Shown: positions 30,302 to 39,955 of the stretch, in pieces | How the letters are laid out: each line of letters opens with the position of its first letter | Numbering within the stretch: the first letter of the stretch is position 1 | NCBI RefSeq assembly: GCF_001610875.1 | Contig: NZ_CP011272.1 | Location: 3,763,988 to 3,827,987 of the forward strand | Length of the DNA: 64,000 nt | From: Pirellula sp. SH-Sr6A | Lineage (GTDB): Bacteria; Planctomycetota; Planctomycetia; Pirellulales; Pirellulaceae | Direction of reading: 5' to 3' | Notes under the pieces: model-generated | Seen by the model: the letters and a program-made list of their open reading frames with translations, nothing else | Told to the model about the DNA's origin: nothing | The model's database searches: none | Program-made: the position numbers and the translations under genes

Positions 30302-33300
30302 ATGTCAGACGTAGCTCAGAAAACGAACAGCAAAAAAGTTCTCAGTGATTCGAAGAAGGCTTGGCTATGCCAGATCGTGGGTGGACAGATTCTGTTCACC
30401 CCGGATTGTGGCTTTATCGCGAAAGATGACGACGGAAATCCCATCGATCTCGAAGCACTTCAAAAGGAAGTCGCCGATGCCCCAGACTCCGACGACGGAT
30501 TCGGAATCGATTTCGAAATAACCGATAAGAAAGCAATTCTTGCTCGCTATGGAATCCCGTCGATCTCTGACGCGGCTACAAAGTTTCGAGAGGGAGCGGA
30601 AAAGAAAGACAAGCGTCTTCAAGAAGTTCGAAACTTGATCGAACTTCAGAAAGAAGAAATTCGCGCGTCGATGGACTACGATATGCAAGTGAAACGCCGG
30701 ATTGAGGTGGGAGGAAAGGAGATCCTCTTCGGTTCAAAGACCGTTTCGTCGAAAGAAAAAAAGAGCGAGAAATCGTTCGATCCCGAACACTATAAGAATC
30801 GAGTTATTGAAGGTCCTTCTCCACAGCAGTCAAAGGCCATTCAGGAGGTAATCGATCAACTTACATTATTGACGCAGAAGCTTCAGAATGACGAAGAGAT
30901 CGATTTCTCACCTCAGGAACTGATGAACGAACTTTGGACGCCAATGGTTCGGGAAGGACTGATTAGCGAGCCACAGTGCCCGGATGAATTTTCCCGCGTG
31001 TTGCAATTGTTTCGCGGAGCGAGCACCCTCTACAACAAGCGGCTTGAGGCGACGGCACGAAAGCCAATTGATAAGCACGAAAACGTCCGAGATCATCTGG
31101 ACGATCTTTCTACGGTGCTCGGTATCGGAGCAGGAGCTGCAGATATTGTTTTATCGGTCGTTGGAGTTGGCGGGAATGCTCAGAAGATCGTCGCCATTGC
31201 GACCAAGTGTTCTCAATCAGCGATCAAGTCGACTTCCGCATTGCTGCAAATGGAGGCCGATTTTCAAACGGCAGGCGCGGGAGTGGCAGAGATCCTAGGA
31301 TCCGTTCTCGAGGCCTCGATCGGCGGTGACAAGGGCAAGAGTATTGGGTCTCTCGCGAAGACCGCATTCAACGGCTGTGTCAGTTTGGGGCTCTTAGGAA
31401 AGAAGTTCATTCAACGCGAATACGACAGCGCATTTGATATGTTGGCCGATGCCGTAGGGGCTGCGCTTAGTTGCATTGGAGACGCGACCGAGAACAAGAA
31501 AATTACTGCGATCGCCAACAGCGCAAGCTCGGCACTTCAAGGTGCGTACCGGTCCGGGCAGCTTGTCTATCTGCTGAATCAACAGCCCGTCGATATGCAA
31601 GCGGTGAAAAAGCTGCTTGCTCAGATTACCGAGAAGGCCATCAAGCTATCCATCCGGAATTCGCTCGACAATACGACCCTCAAAGCAGAGCGGCAACAGA
31701 TCAAGGATCAGATGGTTGGTCTTGAGGAGGATTCCGAAGACTATAAGAAATGGGAAAAGAAACTATCGGAGCTCGAGGACAAGCAATCCAAGATGCTCGA
31801 TGGCCTCGACAAGATCTTTGAAGGTGTCGTCAGCGATGACGGCGCTATCATGACGGAGCTAACCAAAAAGGTCGAACAGAAAGCATTGGAGAAAGGTGCC
31901 GAGGCATCCGACCAAGAGTTAGCCGAAGGGCGCGAGCTGTTCGGTAAGCAATTAGCGGCAGCGTTCAATATGTCCGTGGGCGCCGATGATGGCGATACGG
32001 AATTCATCGATGAGTTGTATTCGATCGATGCACTGATTGCCCAGATTGAAAAGGATAGAGCGACACTCGAGATCTTCAATCTGATTTTTGATTCCGCAGG
32101 CGCTGTCATTACGACATTCATCCCGCAGTTGGGTGGTCCTCTCAAGGCCAAGGCGTTCGCGATGAACGTGGTAGCAGCAGCAGAACGAAGTTTCGATTTG
32201 ATGAACTTTGTCAATTTGGTTTCCGACGCGCGGAAAGCGGGCAGCCCACAAGTCGCAACGCTGTTGGCCGAAGTCGACGAATTGAAGCGACACTTGACCA
32301 ATGACACGATCGAAGCTGCGATCGCTTTTGGGCAAGCGGTTAGCTTGTCGGCCGCTGCGATCGGCGATATCGCGAGCGGTGCGATGGGTACAGGCGCGGT
32401 GGTTGGGGTAGTGGGGCGCGCCGTTAGCTCCTCCCTCGATGCGTTCAAACAATCAAAGGACCTGCTCAAGAAGAAGTTCGAAGATAAAAAGACTGCGAAA
32501 GCTTGGGAGATGTACAAAAAGGCGATCGACAACCCTCGCGATCGAAATCACATCTTGAAAACCTTCCGCACGAATCCAACCTTGGCAAAATATGGAATTG
32601 CCTATGGTGCGATCGAGATGGAGGATCCGATCGCTCGAGAAGCATTGCGACAGATTGGACTCAATGACATTGTATTGGCCCAAGAGTCTTCGAACGTCGA
32701 CAAGGTCGTGTTGTATCTAGAGGCAAAGTTCTCCGACGATATCAAGGTGGAAGGTGTTCTGTCCCGATTTGCGCCCGACGTCGGCGAGCCGCTAACGCTC
32801 GCGGTTTGGATTAAGAACAAAGAAATGGCCGCACACCTCGAGAATCCTGAATCAGGAAGATGGAAAACGGAGAAGACAATCGCTATCGATTCTGCGATGC
32901 GCGAGGTGGAACTATCCTCCGAGGAAATCGCCAAAAGCGATCTCGCGAAGATCTTCAAGCCATCGCAATGGGAGGAGTTTCTGCCGAGCTGGAATACCCA
33001 TATATCGAATCTTGAGAAACTCGAAGAGGCGCTTTCCGCTTTCAAACCACTAACGGTGCAAGATTTGCCGTTTGAACAATTTCAAAGCTACCTCAATGAG
33101 CTAGCGAGTGTGGCTCGGAAATACGTCAACGAGACCAAGTCAAAAATCACCATCCAGCAGAGTATCCTCACTTCACAGAAAAAGGGCTTTGAAAACATTG
33201 TTTCTTCTGGGGAAGCATGTGTTTCAGCGATCGCGGTTGCGATTCCTAAATTCGGTTCTCCTGAAGGCAGAACACCGACCGAGCTTTATGACACTATCCT

Positions 33301-33583
33301 TACAAAAGGCATTGCGGCGGACTTGTTAAAGTCGCTGCAGGATAACACGGCCACCACGCCGAAGATTGTTACCCATGTTGATTTTTTCCGTCACTCGCTA
33401 GCTACAGGCGTTCGAAAGTGCGAACGAGCACTCAAGGCGCCGGACGACGAGTCCAACATGGCCCTAACCGCAGATATCGTGCGATGTCTCATTGCTGACG
33501 CGACAAGCTGCCGCGAAGCCCTGTTGAAGGAAGTGGCGGCTGCTCAAGACGAGATTTTACAATTCCCGAAATTTGCCAAGTAG
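30302..33583 (+). CDS. Unrecognised large helical protein with hydrophobic Gly/Ala-rich segments
   Basis: 1093 residues from the ATG at 30302, preceded by GAGGAAG at proper spacing; a TTG at 30287 is less likely. Family not recognised. The N-terminal ~250 residues are charged and helical. The centre has several Gly/Ala-rich hydrophobic stretches: ~275-300 (GAGAADIVLSVVGVGGNAQK), ~325-365, ~600-630 (DSAGAVITTFIPQLGGPLKA) and ~680-715 (AAIGDIASGAMGTGAVVGVV). They are not ordinary signal or anchor helices but resemble the helical hairpins of pore-forming proteins. The C-terminal third is charged helix again. Given the adjacent T6SS, a membrane-active effector is a possible but unproven reading. 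Confidence 0.75.
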   Translation: MSDVAQKTNSKKVLSDSKKAWLCQIVGGQILFTPDCGFIAKDDDGNPIDLEALQKEVADAPDSDDGFGIDFEITDKKAILARYGIPSISDAATKFREGAEKKDKRLQEVRNLIELQKEEIRASMDYDMQVKRRIEVGGKEILFGSKTVSSKEKKSEKSFDPEHYKNRVIEGPSPQQSKAIQEVIDQLTLLTQKLQNDEEIDFSPQELMNELWTPMVREGLISEPQCPDEFSRVLQLFRGASTLYNKRLEATARKPIDKHENVRDHLDDLSTVLGIGAGAADIVLSVVGVGGNAQKIVAIATKCSQSAIKSTSALLQMEADFQTAGAGVAEILGSVLEASIGGDKGKSIGSLAKTAFNGCVSLGLLGKKFIQREYDSAFDMLADAVGAALSCIGDATENKKITAIANSASSALQGAYRSGQLVYLLNQQPVDMQAVKKLLAQITEKAIKLSIRNSLDNTTLKAERQQIKDQMVGLEEDSEDYKKWEKKLSELEDKQSKMLDGLDKIFEGVVSDDGAIMTELTKKVEQKALEKGAEASDQELAEGRELFGKQLAAAFNMSVGADDGDTEFIDELYSIDALIAQIEKDRATLEIFNLIFDSAGAVITTFIPQLGGPLKAKAFAMNVVAAAERSFDLMNFVNLVSDARKAGSPQVATLLAEVDELKRHLTNDTIEAAIAFGQAVSLSAAAIGDIASGAMGTGAVVGVVGRAVSSSLDAFKQSKDLLKKKFEDKKTAKAWEMYKKAIDNPRDRNHILKTFRTNPTLAKYGIAYGAIEMEDPIAREALRQIGLNDIVLAQESSNVDKVVLYLEAKFSDDIKVEGVLSRFAPDVGEPLTLAVWIKNKEMAAHLENPESGRWKTEKTIAIDSAMREVELSSEEIAKSDLAKIFKPSQWEEFLPSWNTHISNLEKLEEALSAFKPLTVQDLPFEQFQSYLNELASVARKYVNETKSKITIQQSILTSQKKGFENIVSSGEACVSAIAVAIPKFGSPEGRTPTELYDTILTKGIAADLLKSLQDNTATTPKIVTHVDFFRHSLATGVRKCERALKAPDDESNMALTADIVRCLIADATSCREALLKEVAAAQDEILQFPKFAK

Positions 33584-33611
33584 GAATGCACGAACTCTTA
33601 TCGCTTAGAAA

Positions 33612-34241
33612 ATGTCAACTATGAACGCATCTGAATTTTGGAAGATCATCGATACCGCTAGACTCTCCGAAGATAACGAAGGGAAGGACCGTGAGTCATT
33701 TTTTCTTTCTATCCGAGATCAACTCGCGGAGCTGGCGCCCGAGGAGATTTTGGGTTTTCAAACTCAATTGATGACCGAGTTTCACAAAACATTTCACTGG
33801 GACGCTGTCGCCGCTGCAGCGATCGTATTCGGTGACAATTGCGATCGCTTGGACGTCGATGGATTCCGCTTCTGGATCGTGTCGCGAGGGGAACAACAGA
33901 TGCAAGCGATATTAGCGGATATGGATTCGATCGCTGAACTCGATTTGGTACCGGAAGAAGTCTACTTCTTTGAACTGGGGAGACTTGCTCCCGATGTTTA
34001 CGAGGAGGTGACGATGGAGGAGTTCCCAACTTCCAACCTCCCGGTCGAGAAGGAGTTTCCGGACGGAGAGGAATTTAAGCGAGTCGATTTGCCAAACCGT
34101 CTTCCAAAACTAGCTAGCGACTTCGGGCTCTTGCCAGAGCCCGGCGCATCGACAGTTGATTCCCAGACAGAAGAGGATCCCTTCGCTCCCCTCTCCACGG
34201 ATGTATCCGACGAAGAAAATCCTTACGGCGTCACCGACTGA
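33612..34241 (+). CDS. DUF4240-like domain protein
   Basis: 209 residues. The first ~115 match the DUF4240 pattern: an N-terminal F-W-x-I-I-D helix (ASEFWKIIDTARL), an L-x-x-L-x-x-x-E-I segment (LAELAPEEILGFQTQLM), a Trp-containing helix and the DGFRFWIVSRGEQ core. The family's function is unknown; members are often near toxin, immunity or secretion genes. Residues ~130-209 are an acidic, low-complexity tail (multiple Glu/Asp/Pro). It starts 28 bases after the 1093-residue gene and is probably co-transcribed. If the upstream gene encodes an effector, this could be an immunity or adaptor protein, but only context supports that. Confidence 0.75.
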   Translation: MSTMNASEFWKIIDTARLSEDNEGKDRESFFLSIRDQLAELAPEEILGFQTQLMTEFHKTFHWDAVAAAAIVFGDNCDRLDVDGFRFWIVSRGEQQMQAILADMDSIAELDLVPEEVYFFELGRLAPDVYEEVTMEEFPTSNLPVEKEFPDGEEFKRVDLPNRLPKLASDFGLLPEPGASTVDSQTEEDPFAPLSTDVSDEENPYGVTD

Positions 34242-34531
34242 TAACGTGTTAGGTGCCTAAAACTGCTCCTCATGCGGTCGTGATAACCTACATCGATGAC
34301 TGCTCTTCCCTTTGCGCCGTGGCGCCTTGGAGAGGGAGAACAGTCGTGGGAGATTTCTCGCTGAGGCGCGAAGCTCGCTAAGGGAGCAAGCCAAAAGATA
34401 TAGACTTCCGCTATTCTCGCTCGTTCTATCCCGCGCGAGAAGGAAGTCAGCCCGTCTGTGCAGTCCCATCCACTTTAGGTCGTCCAGTGCAATGCTGCAG
34501 CGACTGGTGTGGGTGTATTCTTACCCAGGTG
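34242..34531. other. Convergent intergenic region
   Basis: 290 bases between convergent genes. It holds the short palindrome TTAGGTGCCTAA (34249-34260), but no stem with a T-run that I would call a terminator, and no credible gene. Confidence 0.3.
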
Positions 34532-36235
34532 CTACAAATCCGCTAGCAACGCATCGAGTTCTGGGTCGATGCCGGTGGCGGCTGCCGTGTCGGCCTTCGC
34601 AGTGTCCCCGGCATCGAGCGCTGCGAGCAAATCATCGAGCTCGTCGGTGCCCGTGGAAGCTGCTGGCGCTGCTGCGACCTCCTGAACTGGTTTCACCGGT
34701 TCCGAGGCCATTGGCGTTTCCACGACGCGGACCGATGCGACGGGGGTAATCCCAGCGATGTCTACGGGATTCCAAGGCCCTGCGAGAGGTTTGCCTTGCA
34801 CCGAGTGCAATCCACCCAAACGTACCTCCGGTCGGCCTTGCATCGACAATGCCGGTATGATCCCTTGATTTACTAACTGCTGCGACAGCGCTACATTGAC
34901 CAACACCTCGGTGCACGGCAATGCAATCTGATCTCCGTATCGGTCTTGAAAGTAATAAAACGGAAGATCGTCAATCGTCAAGCAGTTCTCCGGCTTCATC
35001 GCTGCCAAACCATCGGTGGTAAAGGTATGCGAGAGGGCGATCGCCGCCAAATAGGTCGAATGGCCCCACAGCATCGATTGCAATCCTGCTTGGCTCGAAA
35101 ACTCTTCAAACGCGAACGATTCAATCGGATCGGTCTTCTTCCCATATGGCCAACGAAGCAGAAACCGAGGCGAGATAACCCCCAAGTACGCCGCCTCCGG
35201 CAACTCTCTCAAGTCATTCCATGCTTGCTTGACCAAGGGGTGCTCTTCATCCCCTTTTCCTTTTAAACTCGCCCGATCCAAGGACGTTAGGAAGGATGCA
35301 CCAGCCGCGGCAGATACCTTGCTCGCCCTCGCAAGCAAATCGATGTGCGGTGGAATCTTCTCCCACTGATAATTCGCAACGACCACTGCATAAGCACCAT
35401 GATGGACCTGCATCGCTGGCTGTTCCACCAGCCACTGGTACATCCCGGTTTCTGCAAGCTCGGTACTGATCGAAAGATCGGCCGCAAACTCTGCAGCATG
35501 CACGTCATGCAGTGCAATCTCAATCCCTTCATCCAACTCCACGCGATGGACCAATAGATCCAAGGATCTCCAGAGGGACTCCAACGCCTGAAAATCGGGA
35601 TGATGCAGCAACGTTCGCATCAACCCCGATAACGCTTGATCCACGGCTGCGACCAGCTCATCCTTTCCGGTCATACTTGAAACAACGTGCGTCCCGACGA
35701 TGTCTCGTAAAAGTGTTTTAAGCTCCCCCGGCTCTTGCTTTGTCGGTGCCGCCGAGAGCAGCTGCGAGAAGTCTTCAAATCGTGTGCGAGGAATATGGCA
35801 ACTCGTCGATTTGGTTTTCTTTGGCAAGACCGTTCCTGGGGGCAACGCCAATGCTCGAACGGCTGAGGCTGCCTTGTCAAAGCTCGCAGGGTCGAGGAGT
35901 TTGGCACGAAGCCCTAGCAACTTCTCGAAGATGGGAACATTGGTGTATAGCTGATCCGGATGAAAATCGTCGAGGCTCCGAATCGGAACCTCGATCATGG
36001 CGCCACTCGGACCCGCAGGGAGCTGCAGTGTCACATCGAGGCGCTGCAGGATCTCGTCCAAATTGTCATGCTGGACGAAATGCACCTTTCGTTGAGCAAG
36101 TTCCCCTCCGACAGAAATCTCGTTTCGATTTCCTCGGGCGGAAAAATCACCCAACAGCGCGATTCTGAATTTTTTGGTATCGCGCGCAGGGGCTTGTTGA
36201 CTATTCAAGGTCCCAAAATGAACTTGGTATTCCAT
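34532..36235 (-). CDS. T6SS sheath protein, TssB-TssC fusion (second sheath subunit)
   Basis: 567 residues. Residues ~22-150 are TssB/VipA-like (FRIALLGDFSARGN, then IEVPIRSLDDFHPDQLYTNV, a hallmark of the small sheath subunit). Residues ~195-500 are TssC/VipB-like (LLHHPDFQALESLWRSLDLL and YAVVVANYQWEKIPPHIDLL). The family forms the contractile sheath around the Hcp tube in the cytoplasm. It is last in the T6SS operon, 14 bases after the 299-residue gene, whereas separate TssB and TssC genes lie near the operon head. The fused form is shorter than TssB plus TssC, lacking some of the C-terminal TssC. An Ala/Thr-rich tail ends in acidic LDDLLAAL and LDALLADL motifs like that of TssB. It may be a minor sheath or cap/initiator component. 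Confidence 0.82.
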   Translation of the reverse strand: MEYQVHFGTLNSQQAPARDTKKFRIALLGDFSARGNRNEISVGGELAQRKVHFVQHDNLDEILQRLDVTLQLPAGPSGAMIEVPIRSLDDFHPDQLYTNVPIFEKLLGLRAKLLDPASFDKAASAVRALALPPGTVLPKKTKSTSCHIPRTRFEDFSQLLSAAPTKQEPGELKTLLRDIVGTHVVSSMTGKDELVAAVDQALSGLMRTLLHHPDFQALESLWRSLDLLVHRVELDEGIEIALHDVHAAEFAADLSISTELAETGMYQWLVEQPAMQVHHGAYAVVVANYQWEKIPPHIDLLARASKVSAAAGASFLTSLDRASLKGKGDEEHPLVKQAWNDLRELPEAAYLGVISPRFLLRWPYGKKTDPIESFAFEEFSSQAGLQSMLWGHSTYLAAIALSHTFTTDGLAAMKPENCLTIDDLPFYYFQDRYGDQIALPCTEVLVNVALSQQLVNQGIIPALSMQGRPEVRLGGLHSVQGKPLAGPWNPVDIAGITPVASVRVVETPMASEPVKPVQEVAAAPAASTGTDELDDLLAALDAGDTAKADTAAATGIDPELDALLADL

Positions 36236-36249
36236 GTTTTCCGTTTCCG

Positions 36250-37149
36250 CTATCGATCTTCTTTGCTAGTCGGTTTTTTCTTGTTGCTCTTGGACTTGTC
36301 CTCATCCGAATCTGGTACCCACAGACCGAATGGTTTTTCGACAACCACTGCCTTTCCAGACTGCTCCTTCAATGCAGAGGCCAATGTCTTCCGCTTGGGA
36401 AGCTTCGGCTGTTCTGGGAATTCAAAGGCGACTTTCGTAGCCGACCAAGCTCGGATGCGACCGGAGATCATATGCGCGCCCCGGTTCGTTCCTTCCGGCA
36501 TCGATTCTCGTAGCTCTTTCAGTTCCGACTCTTTAAAAGGCTTCTTCATCCGGATCGTGAGCACCGCGACGCCTGACTTCCAAGCTACTCCGCAATATTG
36601 CCATTTCTTACGGTTGAGAGCCTTCGTGATGTCGAGTAACTCGGAAGGAGTAGAGGTCTGATTTTCAAAAACGCCGGGGAGAATCTTCAAGGCCCGAAAG
36701 CTGTTGGAACCGATCGTCATCAAATCGTTAGCCTTGAGCTTCGATCCCCCGTTGCTGTTTACATACTCCGCGACAGCCTCGCGCAGAACCTGCCGAAACT
36801 CCCCAAAGGAGTCCTCGATCAAGCTATTCAACCGCTTGAGTTCCGAATCCGCTTTTTTGAAGGCTTCGTCATCCCCGTCTCGATCGTCATTGCGAAAACG
36901 GACAAGGGCGCTGAGCGATTCGCCAACATCCTTCTTCCAACGCTCTCGAAACCTTTGCAATGCTGGATTGCGCTGAGGATCGAATCCCTCAGCGCTCTTG
37001 CCCGACGGCAAACTGAGTTCGACCGTTAGCTTGATGGGTGCCCAGGTGACCACCTCGCGCACCAATTCCGCGCTGATTCCGTTCGAGTAAGGAAGAGTGT
37101 TCAAATCGAGCCACTTTTCCTTCAACTCAATCGATTCCCCTTTTGCCAT
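36250..37149 (-). CDS. T6SS-locus protein of unknown function
   Basis: 299 residues from the ATG at 37149, which has GGGGAGA seven bases upstream; an in-frame ATG twelve codons earlier lacks a site. I do not recognise the family. The sequence is soluble and mixed: residues ~55-140 are charged helix (RFRERWKKDVGESLSALVRF), and ~150-270 are alternating strand-like segments. It ends with a Lys/Ser-rich tail (DKSKSNKKKPTSKEDR). It sits between clpV (32 bases upstream) and the sheath fusion (14 bases downstream), so it is surely part of the T6SS operon. A sheath- or ClpV-associated role is the natural guess from position only. Confidence 0.78.
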   Translation of the reverse strand: MAKGESIELKEKWLDLNTLPYSNGISAELVREVVTWAPIKLTVELSLPSGKSAEGFDPQRNPALQRFRERWKKDVGESLSALVRFRNDDRDGDDEAFKKADSELKRLNSLIEDSFGEFRQVLREAVAEYVNSNGGSKLKANDLMTIGSNSFRALKILPGVFENQTSTPSELLDITKALNRKKWQYCGVAWKSGVAVLTIRMKKPFKESELKELRESMPEGTNRGAHMISGRIRAWSATKVAFEFPEQPKLPKRKTLASALKEQSGKAVVVEKPFGLWVPDSDEDKSKSNKKKPTSKEDR

Positions 37150-37181
37150 GTTGATCTCCCCAAAGATGCTGATCGAATCGA

Positions 37182-39902
37182 TCAATCGAATAGATACGAA
37201 AGCTCACCGTTCTGTACTTCGACATTCACTCGCGAGACTTTCTGACCGTTCATCAGTCGCGAAAGCATCTCGCGGCTAATAGATGGAAGCATCGTGTTGG
37301 TCAAGATCGCATCGATCATCCGACCGCCACTCTCCAACTCGGTGCATCGCTCGACAATCAATCGAACCACGTCTTCCGAGTATTCGAACGGCACTTTGTG
37401 ATTCTCCACGATTCGGCTTTCGATTCGACGAAGCTGCAGTTTGCAGATGTTAGCAACCATGTCATCGCTGAGAGGATAGTACGGGATCGTAACGATCCGG
37501 CCTAAGAGGGCTGCTGGGAAAACTTGGAGAAGCGGTTCGCGGAGAGCCTTGGCGATTCCTTCGGGGGAAGGCATCAGATCCGGATCTTTGCAAAGGTTCA
37601 TGATCAAGTCGCTTCCCACGTTGGTCGTCAAAAGGATCAACGTGTTCTTGAAGTCGATCAATCGCCCCTCACCATCCTCCATGATCCCTTTGTCGAAAAC
37701 TTGGAAGAAGATCTCGTGGACATCGCTGTGAGCTTTCTCGACTTCGTCCAACAGAACCACGCTGTACGGCTTTCGGCGCACGGCTTCGGTCAAGATACCT
37801 CCTTCTCCATAGCCGACATATCCTGGAGGTGCCCCCTTGAGTGTGGAGACCGTGTGAGCCTCTTGGAACTCACTCATATTGATGGTGACGATATTCTGCT
37901 CGCCACCATAAAGGGATTCTGCCAGGGCGAGAGCGGTTTCCGTCTTCCCTACCCCCGATGGCCCTGCCAGCATGAACACGCCAATCGGCTTGTTGGGGTT
38001 GTCCAATTTCGCACGAGTGGTTTCGATTCGTTTGGCAATCATATCCAGTGCGTGGCGTTGTCCGATCACTCGTTTGTTCAACGTTTCGCCGAGCTTCAGG
38101 ACCGCTTCGATTTCGTTCTTCACCATCCTTCCGACGGGGATACCCGTCCAATCGGCAACCACCGATGCGACCGCTTGCTCGTCCACCGTCGGCAGGATCA
38201 ATGGATTCTCACCTTGGAGTTCTCCGAGCTTTTGCTGGTAGTCCTGCAAAATAGAAAGCAGCTTCTCTCGTTGGGCATCGTTGAGTTTGGACCCTTCTCC
38301 TTCTTTGGCGACTTGGTCCGCTTGCTCCTCCAGTTTGGTATGGGTCCCTTCCACTTTGCCGGAATCTCCGCGCAGCTTCGCGCGGATCTTGAGAATGTCA
38401 TCCACCAGTTTCTTCTCGGACTGCCAACGCTCTTCCAGTCCCTCCAGACGGACTTGCTCGGCCAGGAGCCATTCACGCACGACATGCTCTCGCTCATCGC
38501 GTGGTGCACCGACCGCTTTTTCCCTTGCGATGATCTCCAGTTCCGTTTCCAAGGCCTCGATTTTTCTTCGGCAATCATCGACTTGAGCGGGCACCGCGTG
38601 TTGGCTAACGGCGACGCGAGCGGCTGCGGTATCGAGCAGGCTGACAGATTTATCCGGCAGTTGACGCGAGGGAATGTAGCGATGTGAAAGTCGAACGGCA
38701 GCTTCGATGGCCTCGTCGAAGATCTGGACGCGGTGATGTTTCTCGAGCGTGCTAGCAAGCTTCCTCATCATCAAGATCGCCTTGTCTTCGGATGGCTCTT
38801 CGACTTGAACCACCTGGAAACGCCTGGTGAGGGCGGGATCCTTTTCAATGTGCTTCTTGTATTCGGCCCAAGTCGTCGCGGCGACCGTACGGAGCGATCC
38901 TCTCGCGAGTGCAGGTTTCAGCAGGTTCGCTGCGTCTCCTGTCCCTGCGGCACCTCCCGCCCCAACCAGTGTGTGGGCTTCGTCGATGAACAGAATGATT
39001 GGCTTCTCAGAGGATTGGACCGCCTCAATAACTTGTTTCAACCTTTCTTCAAACTCCCCTTTCATGCTCGCGCCCGCTTGAAGCAGTCCGACGTCAAGCG
39101 TTCGCAGAGAAACATCGCGCAACGACGGGGGAACGTCCCCGGAGGCAATTCTTAAGGCCAAGCCCTCGACTACAGCTGTCTTGCCCACTCCGGCTTCCCC
39201 GGTGAGCAATGGATTGTTCTGCCTCCGCCGCATGAGAATATCCACCACTTGGCGTATCTCATCATCTCTACCGACAATCGGATCGATCTTCCCATTGCGA
39301 GCTTGTTCCGTCAGATCGACCGTGAACTTTTGGAGAGCTTCTGCGGATTGGCTTGCCCCGGGCATAGCGCCGCTCGCTTCACCCGGCGCTGCGCCACCGC
39401 CACTCATTTCGCCACCCAAATGATCTTCTGGCGAGCCTCCCGTGATCTTTCCAAACTCATCGGAAAGGGACTCGACTTTCACTTTTTCAAATTCGCGCGA
39501 GATGCTCAGCAGAACGCTGCGCAGCGAGCCGGTTTTTAGTATCCCAAGCATCAGATGCCCGCTGCGAATCGATGTTTGATTGAACATCAACGACGCATAA
39601 ATCCAAGCTCGTTCGACCGTGTCATCAACGTGCGAAGAAAGGTCGGAAATACTGGTGGCTCCCCTGGGCAATCGATCCAGCGCATCGGTGAAATCCTTGG
39701 AAAGCTTCGCCGGATTCAATTCGAAGTGGCGAATGATCTTGTGCAGATCCGAGTCTTGCAGCTGGAGAAGTTGATGAAGCCAGTGAACCACTTCAACGTA
39801 AGGGTTTCCACGCAACTTGCAGAAGGTCGTCGCGCTTTCGATCGCTTTAAAACATAGTGAATTCAATTTTCCAAATAGTTTTGATCGACTGATTTCCGAC
39901 AT
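37182..39902 (-). CDS. clpV: T6SS sheath-recycling AAA+ ATPase ClpV (TssH)
   Basis: 906 residues from the ATG at 39902, preceded by GGAG at good spacing; an upstream in-frame start would overlap tssG. ClpV unfolds contracted TssB/TssC sheaths in the cytoplasm for reuse. A Clp-N double-helix repeat domain spans ~1-150. The first AAA+ module has Walker A GEAGVGKTAVVEG (~236) and Walker B ILFIDEAHTLVGAGG. A coiled-coil middle domain runs ~410-540. The second module has GPSGVGKTETALAL (~646) and VVLLDEVEKAH. Both ATP sites look intact. Length fits ClpV (about 850-900), and the T6SS neighbours on both sides separate it from ClpB. It lies 53 bases after tssG. Confidence 0.96.
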   Translation of the reverse strand: MSEISRSKLFGKLNSLCFKAIESATTFCKLRGNPYVEVVHWLHQLLQLQDSDLHKIIRHFELNPAKLSKDFTDALDRLPRGATSISDLSSHVDDTVERAWIYASLMFNQTSIRSGHLMLGILKTGSLRSVLLSISREFEKVKVESLSDEFGKITGGSPEDHLGGEMSGGGAAPGEASGAMPGASQSAEALQKFTVDLTEQARNGKIDPIVGRDDEIRQVVDILMRRRQNNPLLTGEAGVGKTAVVEGLALRIASGDVPPSLRDVSLRTLDVGLLQAGASMKGEFEERLKQVIEAVQSSEKPIILFIDEAHTLVGAGGAAGTGDAANLLKPALARGSLRTVAATTWAEYKKHIEKDPALTRRFQVVQVEEPSEDKAILMMRKLASTLEKHHRVQIFDEAIEAAVRLSHRYIPSRQLPDKSVSLLDTAAARVAVSQHAVPAQVDDCRRKIEALETELEIIAREKAVGAPRDEREHVVREWLLAEQVRLEGLEERWQSEKKLVDDILKIRAKLRGDSGKVEGTHTKLEEQADQVAKEGEGSKLNDAQREKLLSILQDYQQKLGELQGENPLILPTVDEQAVASVVADWTGIPVGRMVKNEIEAVLKLGETLNKRVIGQRHALDMIAKRIETTRAKLDNPNKPIGVFMLAGPSGVGKTETALALAESLYGGEQNIVTINMSEFQEAHTVSTLKGAPPGYVGYGEGGILTEAVRRKPYSVVLLDEVEKAHSDVHEIFFQVFDKGIMEDGEGRLIDFKNTLILLTTNVGSDLIMNLCKDPDLMPSPEGIAKALREPLLQVFPAALLGRIVTIPYYPLSDDMVANICKLQLRRIESRIVENHKVPFEYSEDVVRLIVERCTELESGGRMIDAILTNTMLPSISREMLSRLMNGQKVSRVNVEVQNGELSYLFD

Positions 39903-39955
39903 ACTATCGCTCCGTTTGATGTTTGACTTGGATGGAATGTTTTCTATAGATGATT

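Noticed and set aside
34249-34260. TTAGGTGCCTAA palindrome as terminator
   Set aside because: The loop would be two bases and no T-run follows; too short to call a terminator.
37524-38687. 387-codon plus-strand open frame
   Set aside because: Lies wholly antisense to clpV, whose conserved AAA+ motifs fix the coding strand.
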